NCBI GenBank assembly: GCA_026874595.1
Contig: CM049317.1
Span: 17,640,882-17,704,881, forward strand
Direction of reading: 5' to 3'
DNA: 64,000 bases
Source: Sipunculus nudus
Taxonomy: Eukaryota; Annelida; Sipuncula; Golfingiida; Sipunculidae
The translations under genes and the position numbers were made by a program. The notes under the pieces are model-generated. The model saw only the letters and a program-made list of their open reading frames with translations. It did no database searches and was not told the DNA's origin. Positions 60,014-64,000 of this stretch are shown piece by piece (within the stretch, counting starts at the first letter, position 1; the number at the start of each line of letters is the position of its first letter).

Positions 60014-61755
60014 GTAGTTTTATTTAAATTGCATCATGGTTACTTGTAAGATTTTAATATTTACTTGTAAGGTAATATTCGGGTTCTCAATCCTCATAAA
60101 TCAGAATAAATATAATAAATACATGCAGTGACAAAATATTTCAGACACAGGCATATGTTCTGCAAATTTGTAATCTTACGAGAATAACATTGACATGAAC
60201 GTGTGCTTTATTGCTCCTTAAAATGTATAAGGTCAATTCTCCATATACAGTGTTTCAATTGTATCATAAAACATAATCTCCAGAAAGTCCTTTAATAATG
60301 ATGTATAAAACCCGAGAGTTATGTGACATACTTGAATAGCAAGTTTTACATCACAACACTCTCCATTAAAAGGGCGGGTAAATAATCCACTTAGTAGATA
60401 TTATTTTGATAGATCTACTGTTGCTGCTATGGTGTGCAGCTTAACGCCCCTTATAATAAAGGTTTAAAGGTTACATGTTATCTCTATTTTGGTAATACGC
60501 GGGTTACTTAGTATAATGAAATATCAGTATGTGTTGGGAGAAGTAGGCATCCGTACTTAATGGATTAGTAAATTGAGGATGAACATCCAATAAAGACGTG
60601 GCTTTTAATATTATGCAATGATTATGTATAGAATGTCCTCCATTCACTTAAATGTAAAGCACTGCAGGTCTTTTTATGTTCCTTCGGTTGTTTCATTGTA
60701 AGAATGACTACATTGTACTGGTGGAATTTTCATTTCCTGAGTTTTGAGACATATTATAAAATGTAGTGACCATGCACTAGTCAGAATATTGTACAAATGT
60801 ACCTGGCTATAGTGTTGTATATTAAGACTGTTCAGCACTGTAGGCCTATACTTGTAGCCAGTCTGAGATATTACATATCATGGCTGAGGGTAGAAGACTA
60901 GTATTATACCTGCGATATTATATTTGTCATTGGAGAATCTGGCTCTCAACAGCTAGTTATAGCTTTACTTTACTCACACAGACGGAAGTGTGCTATACCC
61001 ATGGATGAGACAAAGAGCACTGGCTAGTTTATAGGGTAGCATTGGCATAGTAAAATGAGATAAAAGAGGCGCTCATTTGATATCTATTCTTATATACACA
61101 ACCATGACATAGATCTGACTCACTCTGCAGTTCAATAACCTTTCCCCTTTGGCTAATTAGCTGATCGTTGTAAGTGCCGCTTCCACTGTTAACCGTAACA
61201 AGACAGTTTGATCAGGTCTTGCACAGGTACGGCAACTCCTGACTGAGCAGAAGGAATATGAAAGAAGAACCAAAGAAGAAACACGGGTTGGAAGCTAAAA
61301 AAAATATTGTCATGGAAAGTTGCCTAAAGCCATCATTGTTGAAAGAACTAAATATTGGAAAAAACCTACGTGTTCTTTTTTAAATCCTGGTATATTAAGT
61401 TATATTGAATTGGTACATTTAATCCTAAATTATACTTTATCTATATAATACAGCTAAATACATTTTATTAAATGGTTTAATGTTTTGTATCAAACTTCAG
61501 GGTTTGTTTATAATCTGAATCAAACTTTTATAAAAGATTATAGATTTGAAATAAATAAAAAAATGAACTTATCTCTTATCTCGTGAATGAGTACGTTTTG
61601 GTATAATGATTCTGAGGTACTAAAGATTTCACAATACATCTATGTGTTAATATTTAGAACGTATAATAGCATAATGCATCTTGTACAATAGTATAGTAAA
61701 ATAGAGCCCATACCTTCGTAATTTCGTAGTCCATTTACCACTTCTTGTTTTCTAG
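58202..61755. other. Long AT-rich stretch without recognised gene
   Basis: About 3.5 kb with no long open frame and no partner elsewhere in the window that I could see. It probably is intergenic or intronic single-copy sequence. Contains one (TA)n tract. Confidence 0.5.
59981..60011. repeat. (TA)n microsatellite
   Basis: About 15 TA units. Confidence 0.93.
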
Positions 61756-61819
61756 CCAGGCATATTTGTTATTCATGTAATTCATCTTATGATTGGCTCA
61801 TAATGTCCGATAATTTTCG

Positions 61820-61951
61820 ATGAACTGTACCCTTTTTGTTATTGGTTTTCTCTTAAGTTGTTTAGGACCCACATGTAGTCGTGTACTCTGGCAATCGAAC
61901 AAGGGGACAACTGGTCCCTCCACTGAATTATGTTCTTCTGTGATATATCAG
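61820..61951 (+). CDS. Possible first coding exon of a small secreted protein
   Basis: Forty-four codons from ATG to a consensus donor (CAG|GTGAGT at 61,949-61,955), phase 0. The N-terminus MNCTLFVIGFLLSCLGPTCS looks like a signal peptide, followed by a polar stretch (NKGTTGPSTELCSS). I do not recognise the family. A possible partner exon starts after an AG at 62,388-62,389 and reads LIPCLLGPATH then stop at 62,425, with AATAAA near 62,458. Its pyrimidine tract is poor, however, so the real next exon may lie further on or outside the window. An inverted CCAAT word (GATTGGCTC) lies about 25 bp before the ATG. Confidence 0.35.
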
Positions 61952-62079
61952 GTGAGTGCTTTATTTGTTTATACCTCGTTATGTCGAACTTTTTTTTTTA
62001 ATTTAGAAAAGTAATTCTCTGTGTGGATAATTATTGTGAATAATATATATATATACAAATATATAAATATATTTAACTA

Positions 62080-62410
62080 TTAGAATATATTTGATCAGAA
62101 TATTAATAATGCCTAGATAGGCCAAGGTGACACGTCATCAGTAAATGTAATAATGCCTATTTAGGAAATTAAGCCACCTGCTTCTGCCATGTCAAATGAT
62201 CCTCGTGATTGTATAATAGTCGTTTTATTTTATATGTACTGTAATTGCACTTAAACGGTTGACTCTGGCATTCAAATTTGAGAACATCATGCTCTTCAAA
62301 TTAACTATATGCTTATGTGATATAACAGAAATTAAGCACGTCTGCGACATAGTCCCAGGTTTGTACCTTGGATGTGTGTGCTATTACAGCTCATCCCTTG
62401 CCTCTTGGGC
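62080..62410 (+). repeat. Direct duplicate segment, copy 1
   Basis: Parallels 62,505-62,800: ATATATTTGATYAGAA, AGGAATTGGAGCCACGT/GGAAATTAAGCCACCTGC, TGCCATGTC, ATATATGCTTATGYG, then AAATAAAGTACGTC/AAATTAAGCACGTC and GTCCCAGGTTT/GTTCCTGGTTT. Diverged but colinear. Confidence 0.6.
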
Positions 62411-62504
62411 CCCGCCACACACTAACACGCACTCACATAAAATCCTTTAGATAATCGAATAAAATATCAAATCGAAAACGCTATAAAACAGATATTTATT
62501 ACCA

Positions 62505-62800
62505 GTACATATATTTGATTAGAAATAAATAGTTGCTACTAAGGCCATGGCTTCACCTAATTATTCTATATGATAATGTTCAGTTAGGAATTGGAGCCAC
62601 GTATTTTTGCCATGTCGCAATTGGTAGCTTAATAGGTTGCCATGGTTGTTTAATAGCTGTTAATTGTATGCGTACATTTATTACACTAAAATTGTTTACT
62701 CTTTCATTGAGCTGAAATATATGCTTATGCGCTATTTAAGAAATAAAGTACGTCTTCGTCATTGTTCCTGGTTTATTTCTTGCATGTGTGTGCCTCTTAC
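62505..62800 (+). repeat. Direct duplicate segment, copy 2
   Basis: See copy 1; the offset is about 425 bp. The weak acceptor used in the tentative second exon of the upstream gene has no equivalent here. Confidence 0.6.
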
Positions 62801-62813
62801 TGAGTTGGTCCCG

Positions 62814-62880
62814 AGAAAGTGAAACTCCATCCTGCGGACAACTCAGAAAGACGGACTGCTCACTAATGCGGACACTTAAT
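62814..62880 (+). mobile_element. Possible solitary pogo-like transposon end
   Basis: AGTGAAACTCCATCCTGCGG, then ACAACTCAGAAAGACGGAC and ACTAATGCGGACACTT, resembles in style the end of pogo/Tigger elements, which have repeated GCGGAC blocks. No matching opposite end was found before 64,000, so this is weak. Confidence 0.3.
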
Positions 62881-64000
62881 TTCAGTCCCTTCAAATTTGT
62901 TAATATAGCATGTTAAACGTAAATTAGGAAAAGCGGAAAACTTGCTTTCCCGGACTAAGGAAAACCATTCCGTCACGTCTACGTATCGTACATACTTCGA
63001 ACTTCTAAAGAAGATAGGCATCGCGAGTTCTATTTATGATCAAATATCTGAAAGTAGATGGCGCTTCGAGGTCATAAAATTCGTATGTCCTGTAGTAGTC
63101 ACTCAGGCACTCCGGGAACCAGCCTAATTCGGTGAACCATCGGGGCAATATATGTTAAAATACAGTCGAAATCTTTTTTTTTTTTTCATTAATGTGTATA
63201 TATCGCAATCATTACTCAATTAGGATTTGCCAAACATCCAAAAAATAAGCTTTCAAACAGCTCTTCGTTCAACAAGACCACCATCAAAGACTTCGGTTCG
63301 TGCTTTGTGACAAGTGCTCTCCCCGGTAGAACTATTAGTTAGCGACGGTTTGCACTATGTTGGTATCATTTTTTGTAAACTACTAGGGGATTGAATTTCG
63401 CAGTCTAAACTACCGATCCCGACTAAAGGCAATTTTATTAGGAAATATCTGCAGATATATTATACTTGAATGTTCGCATAAGTGCAATAAAGAAAACAGA
63501 ATGATACAAAAAAGGTAAATTACATTTAAGAAAACATGATAAGAACGCAATTGAGGAATTTGTCAGAAAAAAAGAAAGAATTAAAGTTATGGCTATTCAA
63601 AACTGGCACAAAGACATGAACTACTGTTGTAAATTGAGTTTATATTGCACATTTAATTTGTGTTGACAGTAGAAAAAAATATGTATTATGTTTTTTCCAA
63701 CAGTGAACACATACTAGCATTAGCTAAGCTGAGATATACTTATCATATTTTAAAAATAGGAATGGGAACCATATTGTTTTGGAAAGAGAGGAGAGAGTGT
63801 GTCAGTACTGTATAAACCATGGCTATAATAAAATTAAATGATCTTTCTATTTGAATGTCTTCTATATGGAGACATTCGTGAGAAACTTATTGATAAATAA
63901 CAGCAAATACCAAATGAACATAATTGTATAAATTGATTTTCCAATGAAAATGTATTCGGTATAAATAGATAAGCCGCCTATACAATTTAGGCATTTTTTA
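62881..64000. other. Unassigned sequence to the window end
   Basis: A 61-codon open frame at 62,942-63,124 (+) is moderately GC-rich, but I see no splice context or family motif. The rest is AT-rich and shows no gene. Confidence 0.4.

Noticed and set aside
60361-60480. Possible small inverted-repeat element (AAAAGGGCGGG and complement-like CGCCCCTTATA)
   Set aside because: The two ends match only over a few bases and no target duplication is visible.

Overview
This window looks like animal nuclear DNA, most likely from a marine or freshwater invertebrate. A mollusc is my best guess. The grounds are: AT-rich sequence with no bacterial-style gene packing, GT-AG introns, many long (TA)n tracts, poly-C/poly-G runs, GACG/GACA tetranucleotide stretches, a decayed LINE, tRNA-derived SINEs and non-autonomous DNA transposons. 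Species and lineage cannot be fixed from the sequence alone.

Layout. 1-8.7 kb: diverged duplicated sequence interrupted by a broken L1-like LINE (about 1.3-4.6 kb) and a small palindromic MITE. 9.3-14.3 kb and 15.6-19.7 kb: two direct, diverged copies (A and B) of one unit, carrying remains of a mariner-like transposase DNA-binding domain. 20.5-23.0 kb: an internal tandem duplication. 23.1-24.9 kb: degenerate tandem repeats and another copy of the 5.3-6.0 kb family. 26.23-41.05 kb: a 14.8 kb satellite of about 330 copies of a 45-bp unit, with nested higher-order repeats. 43.4-46.9 kb and 48.2-50.2 kb: an inverted, diverged copy of 14.2-22.5 kb (plus the 9.3-9.6 kb segment). The satellite therefore sits in the spacer of a large imperfect inverted repeat whose arms mirror around about 32-33 kb. 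53.7-55.9 kb is likewise the inverted partner of 0.6-8.7 kb.

Genes are few. The best is a three-exon gene at 50,371-51,828 (+). It encodes a predicted 64-residue secreted Ser/Asp-rich acidic protein; all splice sites are canonical and both introns are phase 1. A second possible first coding exon with a signal peptide and a perfect CAG|GTGAGT donor lies at 61,820-61,951 (+). Other long open frames are by-products of the 45-bp satellite or of (TA)n tracts.

Mobile elements: the LINE; a 981-bp pogo/Tigger-like MITE with TA target duplication (57,219-58,199); a hAT-like MITE with an 8-10 bp target duplication just after the acidic-protein stop codon (51,866-52,077); a 156-bp palindromic MITE (6,070-6,225); a tRNA-derived SINE with a microsatellite tail (56,715-56,873); and a second tRNA-like repeat in two inverted copies. 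All similarities were judged by eye without alignment software, so boundaries are approximate.
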